The notes beneath the pieces are model-generated. The model was not told where the DNA came from, did not search any database, and was given only the letters and a program-made list of their open reading frames with translations. Source: Chloroflexota bacterium (lineage in GTDB: Bacteria > Chloroflexota > Anaerolineae > Anaerolineales > Villigracilaceae). From it: a stretch of 39,859 nucleotides of DNA. Position 1 is the stretch's first letter. Every line of letters begins with the position of its first letter. The DNA is taken from the NCBI GenBank assembly GCA_021824575.1, contig JAKAKJ010000015.1, positions 1 through 39,859 of the forward strand, read 5' to 3'. This document shows, piece by piece, positions 30,736 through 39,859 of the stretch. A program made the position numbers and the translations under genes.

Positions 30736-31201
30736 ATTTTGTTTGATGAATGCGATATGGAATAAACATCAGGAAGCCGATAGCGATCACGATCTGCCCG
30801 ATCAAAACGCCGGTCGCTTGCCACGGCCCGAAGTACGGAATCTGCGGCAAAGGCTGGGAGCCCATTCCAAATATATCCGCCAGGCCGGCAAAGATCGAAA
30901 TAACGTAACCAGTCGCCACCAGCCGCATACCAATATCAGCAATAATGCTGCGCTGGATTCCCATCCATAAGGCCGATATCCCGACATAACCGCCAAGACA
31001 GATGATTGCCAGTCCAAACAGGAAGAAAGCAATCTGAACGAAGCCGACTCCAACGCTGCGGTCCCAGCCAAACCAGCCCGGCTTTGCCCCAATTGCGAAA
31101 ATGAAAAAACCAAACAGCGTCGTAATCAAACCCACGCGCAAGCGGACAGGCGAGGGTTCCCTGGGCAAAGGTTGAGTATCTATCGGAACAGAGGCGTTCA
31201 T
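30734..31201 (-). CDS. Four-helix membrane protein of unknown function
   Basis: 155 residues with four hydrophobic helices (about 22-42, 53-78, 85-110, 125-148) and few charged residues. No recognised family. Its ATG overlaps the dipeptidase stop codon as ATGA, so translation is coupled to the upstream dipeptidase gene. A bidirectional hairpin lies at its 3' end. Confidence 0.72.
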   Translation of the reverse strand: MNASVPIDTQPLPREPSPVRLRVGLITTLFGFFIFAIGAKPGWFGWDRSVGVGFVQIAFFLFGLAIICLGGYVGISALWMGIQRSIIADIGMRLVATGYVISIFAGLADIFGMGSQPLPQIPYFGPWQATGVLIGQIVIAIGFLMFIPYRIHQTK

Positions 31202-32289
31202 GATGGAAGATTCTCTTGCAAAAAGTTGAGCCAGTTCAAGCCGAGAATATTTGCGGCATCTGATTCCGAATAGCCGCGCGCCAGAAGCAGCGGGACCAGT
31301 TTGTGCAGATCCGCAATGGTATCAATCTCTGGCGGAACAGATTGTACGCCAAAACCGCCGTCGAAATCCGAGCCGATGCCAGAGTGGAGCGAATTGCCGG
31401 CCAACTGGCAAACGTGATCAATGTGCGCGGCGAGGACATCTAGCGAAACTTCTTCACGGCGCGATCCGCTCTTGCGATTCCAGCCTGATTTGAGAAATGC
31501 ATTGAGCGGCACATTTCCGATGATGCCACCGCGTTCGATCAGGCCGCGCAAGACACGATCAGACAGATGGCGATTGGTGGGAAAATTCGGCAAAAGCGCC
31601 AGACAATTAAGGTGTGTTGCCACAATCGGCCCTTCATAAAGATCGAGCGCTTCCAGCGCAGATTGTTCGTCCATGTGGCTGAGATCGAGCGTGAAATTAA
31701 AATCGGCCATGGACCTCAACAAACGGCGGCCCTCCTCCGTGAGCGGACCCGGCTCGCGCGTGCCGCCCGAGTAACGCGTCCCGGTCCAGGCAAGGCCAAT
31801 CAAGCGCACGCCCATTTCATGCCATTCGGCAAGTTCATCGGCGTCGCGGATGCCGTCCGCGCCTTCCATTGCCACAACCAAACCGACAGGATGTTCTTTT
31901 TTCGACGCGTCCTGCCAATCGGAAATGTGGCCGCGCAAATCCTTTGAATTGAAGATCAGGCGAAAATAATCGGGCTTGGAATCGGCAAGTTGGTGGTAAA
32001 GCCGCAGCTGGTCCATGTAGAGGCGGTGAGCTTCGTCAAAATCCCTGTAGCAGAGCTTGTCCCAATCATCCTCTTTTCTTCGAATCGGTGCGGCAAATAA
32101 CGTCGAGAACACAATGGCAACCTGGCCGCGTTGATAATCGGGCCAGCCGATCAAACTGTCGCCGTTCTTTTCCGGGACAATTGTGCCTTTTTCCTTTTCG
32201 CGGGTTTCAGCCGAGGAGCGCGTGTAATCGCGTCCATAGTTGAGCATATTCCAGGCAAGGTCGCAGTGTGAGTCAATAATCAGGTTCAT
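31198..32289 (-). CDS. Membrane dipeptidase family (M19) peptidase
   Basis: 363 residues. Zinc ligands are visible: His8 and Asp10 in IDSHCD, the bridging Glu in VAMEGAD, His in DLSHMDE and ATHLN, and the GSDFDG Asp motif. This is the renal-dipeptidase-type fold acting on dipeptides, possibly including D-amino acid peptides. No signal peptide, so it is probably cytosolic. No strong ribosome binding site is present; a hairpin ends 10 bases upstream. Coupled to the four-helix membrane protein gene. Confidence 0.9.
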   Translation of the reverse strand: MNLIIDSHCDLAWNMLNYGRDYTRSSAETREKEKGTIVPEKNGDSLIGWPDYQRGQVAIVFSTLFAAPIRRKEDDWDKLCYRDFDEAHRLYMDQLRLYHQLADSKPDYFRLIFNSKDLRGHISDWQDASKKEHPVGLVVAMEGADGIRDADELAEWHEMGVRLIGLAWTGTRYSGGTREPGPLTEEGRRLLRSMADFNFTLDLSHMDEQSALEALDLYEGPIVATHLNCLALLPNFPTNRHLSDRVLRGLIERGGIIGNVPLNAFLKSGWNRKSGSRREEVSLDVLAAHIDHVCQLAGNSLHSGIGSDFDGGFGVQSVPPEIDTIADLHKLVPLLLARGYSESDAANILGLNWLNFLQENLPS

Positions 32290-32298
32290 AATCAGAAA

Positions 32299-32322
32299 GA
32301 GCGTGGCTTTATCGCCACGCTC
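32299..32322 (-). terminator. Hairpin after the S1-domain gene, just upstream of the dipeptidase start
   Basis: GAGCGTGGC (32299-32307) pairs perfectly with GCCACGCTC (32314-32322). The minus-strand flank TTTCTG is short, so termination may be partial, allowing read-through into the dipeptidase gene. Confidence 0.6.
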
Positions 32323-32341
32323 CCATTCATGAAATTATCCG

Positions 32342-33592
32342 TTACTCTTTTTTATCTTCAGGTTTATCTTCAGGCTTTTCATCGTCGGATGACGTGTGCC
32401 CGTATTCTTCGATGAGTTTCTTGTAATCTTTATCGGCATACGCGCCCGAGTCGACTTTGCGAAGGCTGAGGCCGATACGATGCTGGTCCGGTTCGATGCG
32501 GACGATGCGCAGCGTGCGGACCTCGCCTTCCTTCAGAACTTCCTTCGGATGGTCAATTCGATGGTCGGCCATTTCCGAAATATGGATCAAACCTTCGATG
32601 TCGCCTTCGAGCCGGGCGAATGCGCCGAACTTGGTCAGGCGTGTGATTACGCCTTCCACCAATTGACCGACAGTGAATTTCTCGACCCGCGTCTTCCACG
32701 GATCATCAGCCAGCGCGCGGATCGAAAGTCCGATGCGTTTCTTGTCGCGGTCAATGTTGATGACCTTGACTTTGACTTCCTGACCCACTTCCAAAACTTC
32801 ACGCGGATGCTGAACGCGATCCCACGAAAGCTCGGAGAGATGAACCAAACCGTCCGCGCCGTTCACATTGACGAACGCGCCAAAATCGGAAAGGCTGGTG
32901 ACGCGTCCGGTATAAACTTTGCCGACTTCGAGTCCTTCGATGACGCGTTCCTTGAGTGACTGCCGCGATTCGGTCGAAGCGGCACGCTCCGAAAGAATCA
33001 ATCGGCGGCGTTCGCGGTCCACTTCGATGATGCGGACGGTGATCGGCTGGCCGACCATTTTCTGCCAGCGTTGTTCCGGGGTATCGCCCGCGGACTGTGT
33101 GCGACGAATCGCGCTGATTTGCGAAGAAGGCACAAAGCCGCGCAAACCGCCCACCATCGCAATCAGACCGCCTTTATTGAAGCCGACGATCTTGCTGTCA
33201 TAAACACGGTCGTCTTCGAGCATCTTTTCGACATTTTCCCAGGAAATTTGTTCTTGTGCGCGTCGAAGGGAAAGGACCACGTTACCGTTTTCATCCTCCG
33301 GGTTCGTCACATAAACTGGAACTTCAGCACCGACCTGAAGCACAGCGCGTTCTTCCTCGGAAAGCTGTTCGAGTTCGCGCCCTGAGATCACGCCTTCAGA
33401 TTTTGCGCCAACGCTGACGAGGATCTGAGTAGGAGTAACACTCGCAACAACGCCCTTGCGAATCTCGCCCTGCTGAGGCATGTCTACTTTGATATGTTCG
33501 CTTGCGAGCAGTGATTCCATGCTCTGATTGTTCTGGTCTCCCTGCTGATTGGTATTGCTCCCCTGAGCGGGCAGGGTCTGATTCTGATCCAT
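32342..33592 (-). CDS. rpsA: S1 RNA-binding domain protein, ribosomal protein S1 type
   Basis: 416 residues with four S1 domains at about 45-110, 130-200, 220-290 and 305-375, including VGKVYTGRVTSLSDFGAFVN, DGLVHLSELSW, GLSIRALADDP and GLIHISEM. Acidic tail of DEKPEDKPEDKKE. It binds mRNA for translation initiation; the fold and length fit ribosomal S1 of many bacteria with fewer domains than E. coli. GGAG is 10 bases from the ATG, with the palindrome GTTAGCTAAC (33594-33603) between, a possible autoregulatory site. Confidence 0.9.
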   Translation of the reverse strand: MDQNQTLPAQGSNTNQQGDQNNQSMESLLASEHIKVDMPQQGEIRKGVVASVTPTQILVSVGAKSEGVISGRELEQLSEEERAVLQVGAEVPVYVTNPEDENGNVVLSLRRAQEQISWENVEKMLEDDRVYDSKIVGFNKGGLIAMVGGLRGFVPSSQISAIRRTQSAGDTPEQRWQKMVGQPITVRIIEVDRERRRLILSERAASTESRQSLKERVIEGLEVGKVYTGRVTSLSDFGAFVNVNGADGLVHLSELSWDRVQHPREVLEVGQEVKVKVINIDRDKKRIGLSIRALADDPWKTRVEKFTVGQLVEGVITRLTKFGAFARLEGDIEGLIHISEMADHRIDHPKEVLKEGEVRTLRIVRIEPDQHRIGLSLRKVDSGAYADKDYKKLIEEYGHTSSDDEKPEDKPEDKKE

Positions 33593-33742
33593 CGTTAGCT
33601 AACTCCGAATTAAGAAATGTAGACAGGATTATAAAGGTGATTGTGCAAGTTGACAACCCTGCCTGTCACATTATCATTATGACAATGATAATTCCTCTTG
33701 CATGGCTTATCGCCTGCGATATAATCAACGCCGGAGAAAATA

Positions 33743-34840
33743 ATGCCTGCAATTTATCCATTCACTGCCATCGTGGGCCAGGAGCGCATGAGACGTGCCC
33801 TGATCCTCAACGCTGTTGACACCCGTATTGGCGGCGTGTTGATTCGAGGCGAACGCGGCACCGCCAAATCAACCGCTTCGCGCGCACTGGCCGCCTTGCT
33901 CCCGCAAGTGAAAGTCGTCGAAGACTGCCGCTTTGGCTGCGATCCTGATAAACCGGGAACATGGTGCACCGAATGCAGGGAACGCGCGGATGGCAAAAAA
34001 TCCCTGCCGTCTCACATGAAGACCACGCCGTTTGTGAATCTTCCCGTTTCCGCGACGGAAGACCGCGTCGTTGGCACGCTGGACATCGAACAGGCCATCC
34101 AAAAAGGCGAACGTCACTTCGAGCCGGGCGTACTCGCAAATGCCAACCGCGGATTGCTCTACATTGACGAAGTGAATCTCCTCGACGATCATGTCGTGGA
34201 CGTTTTGCTGGATTCCGCAGCCATGGGCGTGAACGTCGTCGAGCGCGAAGGTATTTCATTCTCGCATCCCGCGCGCTTTATCCTGGTCGGGACGATGAAT
34301 CCGGAGGAAGGCGAGCTGCGCCCGCAGCTTCTCGACCGATTCGCTTTATCCGTAGACATCGTCGGCATCCGCGATGCACGCGAACGCGTGATGATCATGG
34401 AACGCAACCTTTCCTTCGAGAAAGATCCCGAGGCTTTCCGCAAAGAATGGATGCCCAAAGAAGTAGAAATTTCAAAGCAAATTGAACACGCCCGCGAATT
34501 GGTGGATCAGGTCACCTACACCAGCCGCGATCTATTATCCATCGCCGCGCTGACCGCTTCACTCAATGTCGATGGTCACCGGGCTGACATTGTTATTCTG
34601 AAGGCCGCGCGTGCACAGGCCGCGTTCGAAGGCCGCACAAAGATCAACGACCACGATATCGCATTGGCCGCCGAACTTGCCCTGCCCCATCGCATCAAGC
34701 GCACACCGTTCCAGCAGGCCGAGATCACGTCCGAGCAGTTGCAGGAACGCATTGAGCAATTGGCAGGTCAATCCGTTCCGAGCGAAACAGACGAAAAGAC
34801 CGACGAAGAAAACGCCAAGCCACAGGAAAAAAAAACTTAA
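33743..34840 (+). CDS. ChlI/BchI-like chelatase AAA+ subunit (short product of a frameshifted gene)
   Basis: AAA+ ATPase of metal chelatases, 365 residues. Walker A GERGTAKST (36-44), a four-Cys insert CRFGCDPDKPGTWCTEC, Walker B LLYIDEVNLLDD, GTMNPEEGELRPQLLDRF with the sensor and arginine finger, and a Glu/Lys-rich tail. It corresponds to the I subunit of Mg or Co chelatase. The stop (TAA, 34838) comes three bases after a slippery A9. If the ribosome slips by -1 the chain continues into the VWA half (34834-35799). GGAG seven bases before the ATG. The organism shows no photosynthesis genes here, so cobaltochelatase is the likelier role. Confidence 0.9.
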   Translation: MPAIYPFTAIVGQERMRRALILNAVDTRIGGVLIRGERGTAKSTASRALAALLPQVKVVEDCRFGCDPDKPGTWCTECRERADGKKSLPSHMKTTPFVNLPVSATEDRVVGTLDIEQAIQKGERHFEPGVLANANRGLLYIDEVNLLDDHVVDVLLDSAAMGVNVVEREGISFSHPARFILVGTMNPEEGELRPQLLDRFALSVDIVGIRDARERVMIMERNLSFEKDPEAFRKEWMPKEVEISKQIEHARELVDQVTYTSRDLLSIAALTASLNVDGHRADIVILKAARAQAAFEGRTKINDHDIALAAELALPHRIKRTPFQQAEITSEQLQERIEQLAGQSVPSETDEKTDEENAKPQEKKT

Positions 34841-34860
34841 AGCTCGACGATGACGTCGAG
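34828..34860 (+). promoter_or_regulatory. Candidate programmed -1 frameshift site
   Basis: A-AAA-AAA (34828-34834) is within A9 (34827-34835), with the zero-frame stop two codons on. Eight bases later CTCGAC (34843-34848) and GTCGAG (34855-34860) form a six-pair hairpin. Slippery run plus downstream hairpin is the standard arrangement for -1 frameshifting; transcriptional slippage is an alternative. Confidence 0.7.
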
Positions 34861-35799
34861 GAAAAAGAAGAGCCTCAAGGCACGCCACAGCCAATGCCTC
34901 AGGACGTTTTCGCGCACACGGACGCCAAATGGTGGGAGGGCGGACAAAAGATCAAACCCGGCGAAACATTTCAGCCGCGCAAACTAAATACACCGCTCGA
35001 TAAACTGGCACGCAAACGCGCGGGCCGTCGTTCGCTGACCAAGACCGAGCGCAAGCATGGACGTTATATCAAAGCGCGTCCGGCGGGAGATAAGTTGGAC
35101 GATATCGCTTTCGATGCAACGTTCCGCGCTGCGGCTCCATTCCAGATGCGCCGAACTGAAAAGCGCAAGCGGCTGGCATTTGCCATCGAGCGCAGCGACT
35201 TGCAGCGCAAGATTCGCGTGAAGCGCGTTGCCAATCTTGTTTTGTTTCTGGTGGATGCGTCATGGTCCATGGCTGTGGCTGAACGCATGAACGCCACGAA
35301 GGGTGCAATCCTTTCTTTGCTGACAGACGCATATCAACGCCGCGACCGCGTGGGCTTGATTGTCTTTCAAAAAGATCGCGCCACGTTGGTTCTGCCTCCG
35401 ACCAATTCAGTTCAACTTGCACAACGAGCTTTGGTAGATATTCCAGTCGGTGGAAAGACTCCGCTTTCGGCAGGATTGTTAATGGCTGCCGATGTTTTAC
35501 AACACGAGAAATACACTCACCCCGACATCGAACCGCTCTTGATAGTTTTAACTGATGGCGCGGGCAATGTTTCGATTGGCACTTTGCCGCCGCAGGAAGA
35601 ATCGTATCGCTTTGCTGAATTAATCGCAATAGAACACGTCAAAAGCGTGGTCATCAATATGGAACACGCCGCGTTCGATCAGGGATTGGCGCAGATGCTG
35701 GCCGATCATCTCAAAGCGCCATGTTACGCCTTGAGCGAGTTAAAAGCGGAAAATCTATATCACGCGGTGAAACAGGAAATTGCAGGCGGAGTCAAATAA
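34834..35799 (+). CDS. ChlD-like VWA half reached by -1 frameshifting
   Basis: In the -1 frame the sequence after A9 stays open without stop (LKLDDDVEEKEEPQ, an acidic linker), and continues as VFAHTDAKWWEGG, then a von Willebrand A domain with the MIDAS motif LVDASWSMA and LTDGAGN. Fused to the ChlI-like part it makes a ChlD-type subunit of 685 residues. An internal ATG at 34894 could also give a free VWA protein, but it lacks a ribosome binding site and lies after the linker. Programmed frameshifting yielding ChlI-like and ChlD proteins from one gene has been described for chlD genes. Confidence 0.85.
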   Translation, partial: NLKLDDDVEEKEEPQGTPQPMPQDVFAHTDAKWWEGGQKIKPGETFQPRKLNTPLDKLARKRAGRRSLTKTERKHGRYIKARPAGDKLDDIAFDATFRAAAPFQMRRTEKRKRLAFAIERSDLQRKIRVKRVANLVLFLVDASWSMAVAERMNATKGAILSLLTDAYQRRDRVGLIVFQKDRATLVLPPTNSVQLAQRALVDIPVGGKTPLSAGLLMAADVLQHEKYTHPDIEPLLIVLTDGAGNVSIGTLPPQEESYRFAELIAIEHVKSVVINMEHAAFDQGLAQMLADHLKAPCYALSELKAENLYHAVKQEIAGGVK

Positions 35800-35800
35800 T

Positions 35801-35824
35801 CCACAGATTTCGCGGATTGAAAAA
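35801..35824 (+). repeat. Partial copy of a dispersed CAGATTTCGCGGATT-type repeat
   Basis: CCACAGATTTCGCGGATTGAAA resembles the ATCCGCAGATT/AATCTGCGGAT element at 38866-38914. It lies right after the VWA gene stop. Confidence 0.45.
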
Positions 35825-35828
35825 ACAG

Positions 35829-35853
35829 TAATGGCGGAGTTATTCCGCCATTA
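35829..35853. terminator. Terminator between the chelatase and methyltransferase genes
   Basis: TAATGGCGGA (35829-35838) pairs with TCCGCCATTA (35844-35853), loop GTTAT, followed by TTTAGTTT. Convergent genes on both sides. Confidence 0.75.
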
Positions 35854-35862
35854 TTTAGTTTC

Positions 35863-37624
<1,762 letters not shown>

Positions 37625-37855
37625 CCTGACCCTCATTCAACGAACATTAGAGTATGTTCATGCTGCACTGCAAAGCCCAAAGACCTCACAGGAAATTTTG
37701 AGATGCTGCTCTCCGCGTGCATACGCGCGTCCCTCTCTTTGTTCCGATAGTGTAATGTTAATAAAGACGTTTATAATATAGCATAAATTTGGTTTCTGTG
37801 CTGATACCACGCCGAAAAGATTTGCACGGAAGCCGATCATGCATCAAAGGGAAAA

Positions 37856-38854
37856 ATGGCTCTCGCACTGAACAGCGGCGAGGTCTTGCACGACCGCTAT
37901 AAAGTCCGCGAACGAATCGGACAGGGCGGCGCAGGCTCCATTTATCTGGCCGACGACCTGCGGCTGGAGGGACGTCTGTGCGCGCTGAAAGAGGTCGAGT
38001 ATGACACCGCCCTACCAGAGAATATTCGCGAAGAGGCCCGCGGGCAATTTTTGCGCGAGGCCACTATATTGGCGCGCCTCGATCATCCCAACCTGCCCAA
38101 AGTTTCGGACTTCTTCTCGAACGGCCCGCGCGATTATCTTGTGATGGATTACGTCCCCGGCGATGACCTGCGAACCATCATGCTGGAGGCGCGCCGCAAT
38201 AAAACATTTCTGCCTGAAGGTCAAGTTTTAGGATGGGCACACCAGCTTGCAAACGCACTGGCTTACCTGCATGGACAGGAACCAGCCATTGTTCATCGCG
38301 ATATCAAGCCCAGCAATCTGAAGATCACGCCGGCTGGATTGTTAAAACTTGTTGACTTCGGCCTGGTCAAGATCATGGCCCCGAATGAAGAAGTGACCAT
38401 CACGGTCATTCAGGGACAAGGCACCGCGCTTTACACACCCTTGGAACAATATGGCAGCGACGACACGCATACTGATACGCGTTCCGATATCTATTCATTC
38501 GGCGCGACGCTATATCATTTATTGACCAACGAGCCGCCTGTCGACGCGCGCAAACGATTCATCCAGCCCGCGAGTCTGAATCCGCCGCGGCAGATCAATC
38601 CGTCCATCAGCGCGCGCACCGAAAAAGCCGTCCTGTGGGCGATGGCTTTGCATCCCGATGAGCGGCCCCCCTCCATTGAAGTATTCAGCGACTTTCTGTT
38701 CGAAGGCCATGAGATGCCGACGCGGCCCGTGTCACTTCAAACCGCGCTCGACTTGCAGACGATACGGATTTTCGGCCAGCGGGCTGATGCGTTTCTCGCG
38801 TGGACTACAGCCGGACTCCTGATCCTGAGCCTGATCGCCACCCTCGTACATTGA
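37856..38854 (+). CDS. Serine/threonine protein kinase with C-terminal membrane helix
   Basis: 332 residues. Pkn-type kinase: GQGGAGSIY glycine loop, Lys45 in CALKEV, Glu68 in FLREA, HRDIKPSN catalytic loop, DFGL, and the activation segment GTALYTPLEQY. One membrane helix near the C-terminus (about 308-330), so the kinase is cytosolic with almost no outer sensor. AAGGGAAAA before the ATG. Divergent partner of the FHA regulator gene; a phospho-signalling pair is inferred. Confidence 0.9.
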   Translation: MALALNSGEVLHDRYKVRERIGQGGAGSIYLADDLRLEGRLCALKEVEYDTALPENIREEARGQFLREATILARLDHPNLPKVSDFFSNGPRDYLVMDYVPGDDLRTIMLEARRNKTFLPEGQVLGWAHQLANALAYLHGQEPAIVHRDIKPSNLKITPAGLLKLVDFGLVKIMAPNEEVTITVIQGQGTALYTPLEQYGSDDTHTDTRSDIYSFGATLYHLLTNEPPVDARKRFIQPASLNPPRQINPSISARTEKAVLWAMALHPDERPPSIEVFSDFLFEGHEMPTRPVSLQTALDLQTIRIFGQRADAFLAWTTAGLLILSLIATLVH

Positions 38855-38865
38855 CCCAATAAACG

Positions 38866-38914
38866 ATCCGCAGATTATGCGCGCCGAATAAAGAAATCCA
38901 AAAAATCTGCGGAT
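38866..38914. repeat. Inverted repeat (ATCCGCAGATT) after the kinase gene
   Basis: ATCCGCAGATT (38866-38876) and AATCTGCGGAT (38904-38914) are perfect inverted arms, followed by AAATTTT. It may serve as a terminator between the convergent genes and matches a dispersed repeat type. Confidence 0.55.
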
Positions 38915-38921
38915 AAATTTT

Positions 38922-39859
38922 CTATCTTCGCGCGTTACGCGACCAAATCAATCCGCCAACCCAGCCCAGCAGCGCGCCGATGATCGTAATAATCAATATG
39001 CCATTAATCCCGTTCGAAATGGCAAAGGCGGAACTGCCCGGCAATCCCAGAGCAAAATAGTTATAAGCAAGCAAACCGCCGGCCAACGCGCACATTCCCC
39101 AGCGGACTCCCCATTGCGCGCTTTCGATCCGATAGCCGGCCCAAAAGATCAACCCCGCCGCGGCTGCAAGCAACAACAGCGTCAACAGCCAGGCAGAAAA
39201 TCGCGGCGCGCCCTGCAGTGTCACAAAATTATCTTCGACCGGAGCCTGAGTTTGGATCAATTCCGTTGTGGGCTGAGGCGTCAGCGCAGGGACGATAACG
39301 GTCACTGCCGCGGGCTGCCCGCTGGAAACATCCAATTGGATTACTTCGGACACTTCCGCCGGGTCGCTGGTGGCGCGGATTTGAAGCAGGCCCGGCTTAT
39401 CGAGTCCGAACGAAACGCGCGCCACCCCCTGCGTGGTTGTCGCATCTGCCTGCTGCAAGATGCCGCCGCCTTCGCCGGTCAATGTCATCGAAAAATGCAC
39501 AACCGTCCCATCCGGAACCGGCTGGCCGTTATGGTCTTTGATTACGCCCGTGCGGATGGCAATCGTATCGCCAATCTTGAACAGCGGCACGGCGGTTGCC
39601 TCGGGCGTCGCGGGGGTGGCATTGCCCGTTGGAACGGGAGCCGCCGGAATGTCGAGCACGAGCGTGATAATCTGATTCGGGTCCGGCGAGGTGATCGAGA
39701 TCAGGTCGTATCCCAAGCCTGGGATCGAAACCGGTGACGCGCCCGCCGGAGCCAGTTCCTGAAAAAGCAACCGCGCGGCCACATCCACGAATGGAGGTTG
39801 CTTGCTGTACAAGGCGTAATACGCGCTGAGACGCGAAATATCCGTCGCGTCGAGATAAT
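38922..39859 (-). CDS. C-terminal part of a membrane protein, probably a GH3-type glycosidase with Ig-like domain (partial)
   Basis: The frame is open to the window edge, so the N-terminus is missing; a TTG at 39812 is not a real start. The visible part begins YLDATDISRLSAYYALYSKQ, then VAARLLFQELAPAGASPVS, similar to C-terminal ends of GH3 beta-N-acetylhexosaminidases. An Ig-like domain (VIKDHNGQPVPDGTVVHFSM, RVSFGLDKPGLLQIRATSD) follows, then three hydrophobic helices at the C-terminus. The enzymatic assignment is an inference from the short tail motif. Confidence 0.6.
   Translation of the reverse strand, partial: YLDATDISRLSAYYALYSKQPPFVDVAARLLFQELAPAGASPVSIPGLGYDLISITSPDPNQIITLVLDIPAAPVPTGNATPATPEATAVPLFKIGDTIAIRTGVIKDHNGQPVPDGTVVHFSMTLTGEGGGILQQADATTTQGVARVSFGLDKPGLLQIRATSDPAEVSEVIQLDVSSGQPAAVTVIVPALTPQPTTELIQTQAPVEDNFVTLQGAPRFSAWLLTLLLLAAAAGLIFWAGYRIESAQWGVRWGMCALAGGLLAYNYFALGLPGSSAFAISNGINGILIITIIGALLGWVGGLIWSRNARR

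Noticed and set aside
33743-35799. Bacteriochlorophyll Mg-chelatase
   Set aside because: No bch or photosynthesis genes in the window and the frameshifted arrangement fits cobalt chelatase; not decisive, but the photosynthetic label is unsupported.
34894-35799. VWA protein as an independent gene starting at the internal ATG
   Set aside because: No ribosome binding site is seen, and the -1 frame is open right back to the slippery run, so a fused product fits better; it could still be made in addition.

Overview
This window looks like a chromosomal segment of a Chloroflexota bacterium, most probably class Anaerolineae. The grounds are indirect: a shikimate kinase/dehydroquinate synthase fusion, a two-Trx-fold disulfide oxidoreductase, an F420-type (DDN family) oxidoreductase, a FHA/Ser-Thr kinase pair, and many small dispersed repeats, some lying inside genes. 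No rRNA, phage, transposase or CRISPR array was seen. One tRNA (Glu, TTC) is present.

Layout. (1) 1-8315, minus strand: one aromatic amino acid operon, transcribed aroH - aroF - tyrA - aroA - aroE - aroC - aroKB - aroQ. It encodes all seven shikimate steps plus chorismate mutase and prephenate dehydrogenase. It starts at a TTGACA-17-TAGAAT promoter, followed almost at once by a 25-codon leader peptide rich in Tyr and Phe codons, a candidate antiterminator and a 13-bp terminator hairpin. This is an attenuator not annotated by ORF length. A PLP aminotransferase lies upstream. (2) 9653-11671: a secreted Gln/Met-rich protein, then a NapH-like membrane polyferredoxin with a small partner. (3) 11704-16445: a thiol/redox-stress island with ECF sigma and zinc anti-sigma factors, OsmC, a two-domain disulfide oxidoreductase whose second CxxC is encoded TGA-Pro-Tyr-Cys with a bSECIS-like hairpin (probable selenoprotein), a TlpA/ResA thioredoxin, a thioredoxin-DUF2892 fusion, glutaredoxin and GroES. 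A related palindromic element lies before osmC and between the Trx and Grx genes. (4) 16463-18840: a ComM remnant, a frameshifted antitoxin remnant and a methylmalonyl-CoA mutase large subunit.

(5) 19013-25701, plus strand: the most unusual part. It holds a zinc-ribbon membrane protein, a secreted/membrane protein ending in a Cys-Ala repeat tail, a PqqD-fused radical SAM/SPASM enzyme, a PAS protein, a membrane protein, a second PqqD-radical-SAM paralogue that has lost all cluster cysteines, and a DDN-family oxidoreductase. I read it as a candidate peptide- or protein-modifying (RiPP-like) system. (6) 25996-30414: two tandem lipoprotein-like zincin proteases, a methyltransferase, signal peptidase I, a YgiT-type zinc finger and an unknown protein. 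(7) 30427-30735: tRNA-Glu with promoter, terminator and a duplicated tRNA 3' fragment. (8) 30734-33592, minus: a membrane protein, an M19 dipeptidase and an S1-domain protein. (9) 33743-35799: a chelatase gene whose ChlI-like and VWA halves are joined across a -1 frameshift at A9, with a downstream hairpin. (10) 35863-39859: a CcrM-like adenine methyltransferase, an FHA-winged-helix regulator, a divergent Ser/Thr kinase and the 3' part of a probable GH3-type protein.
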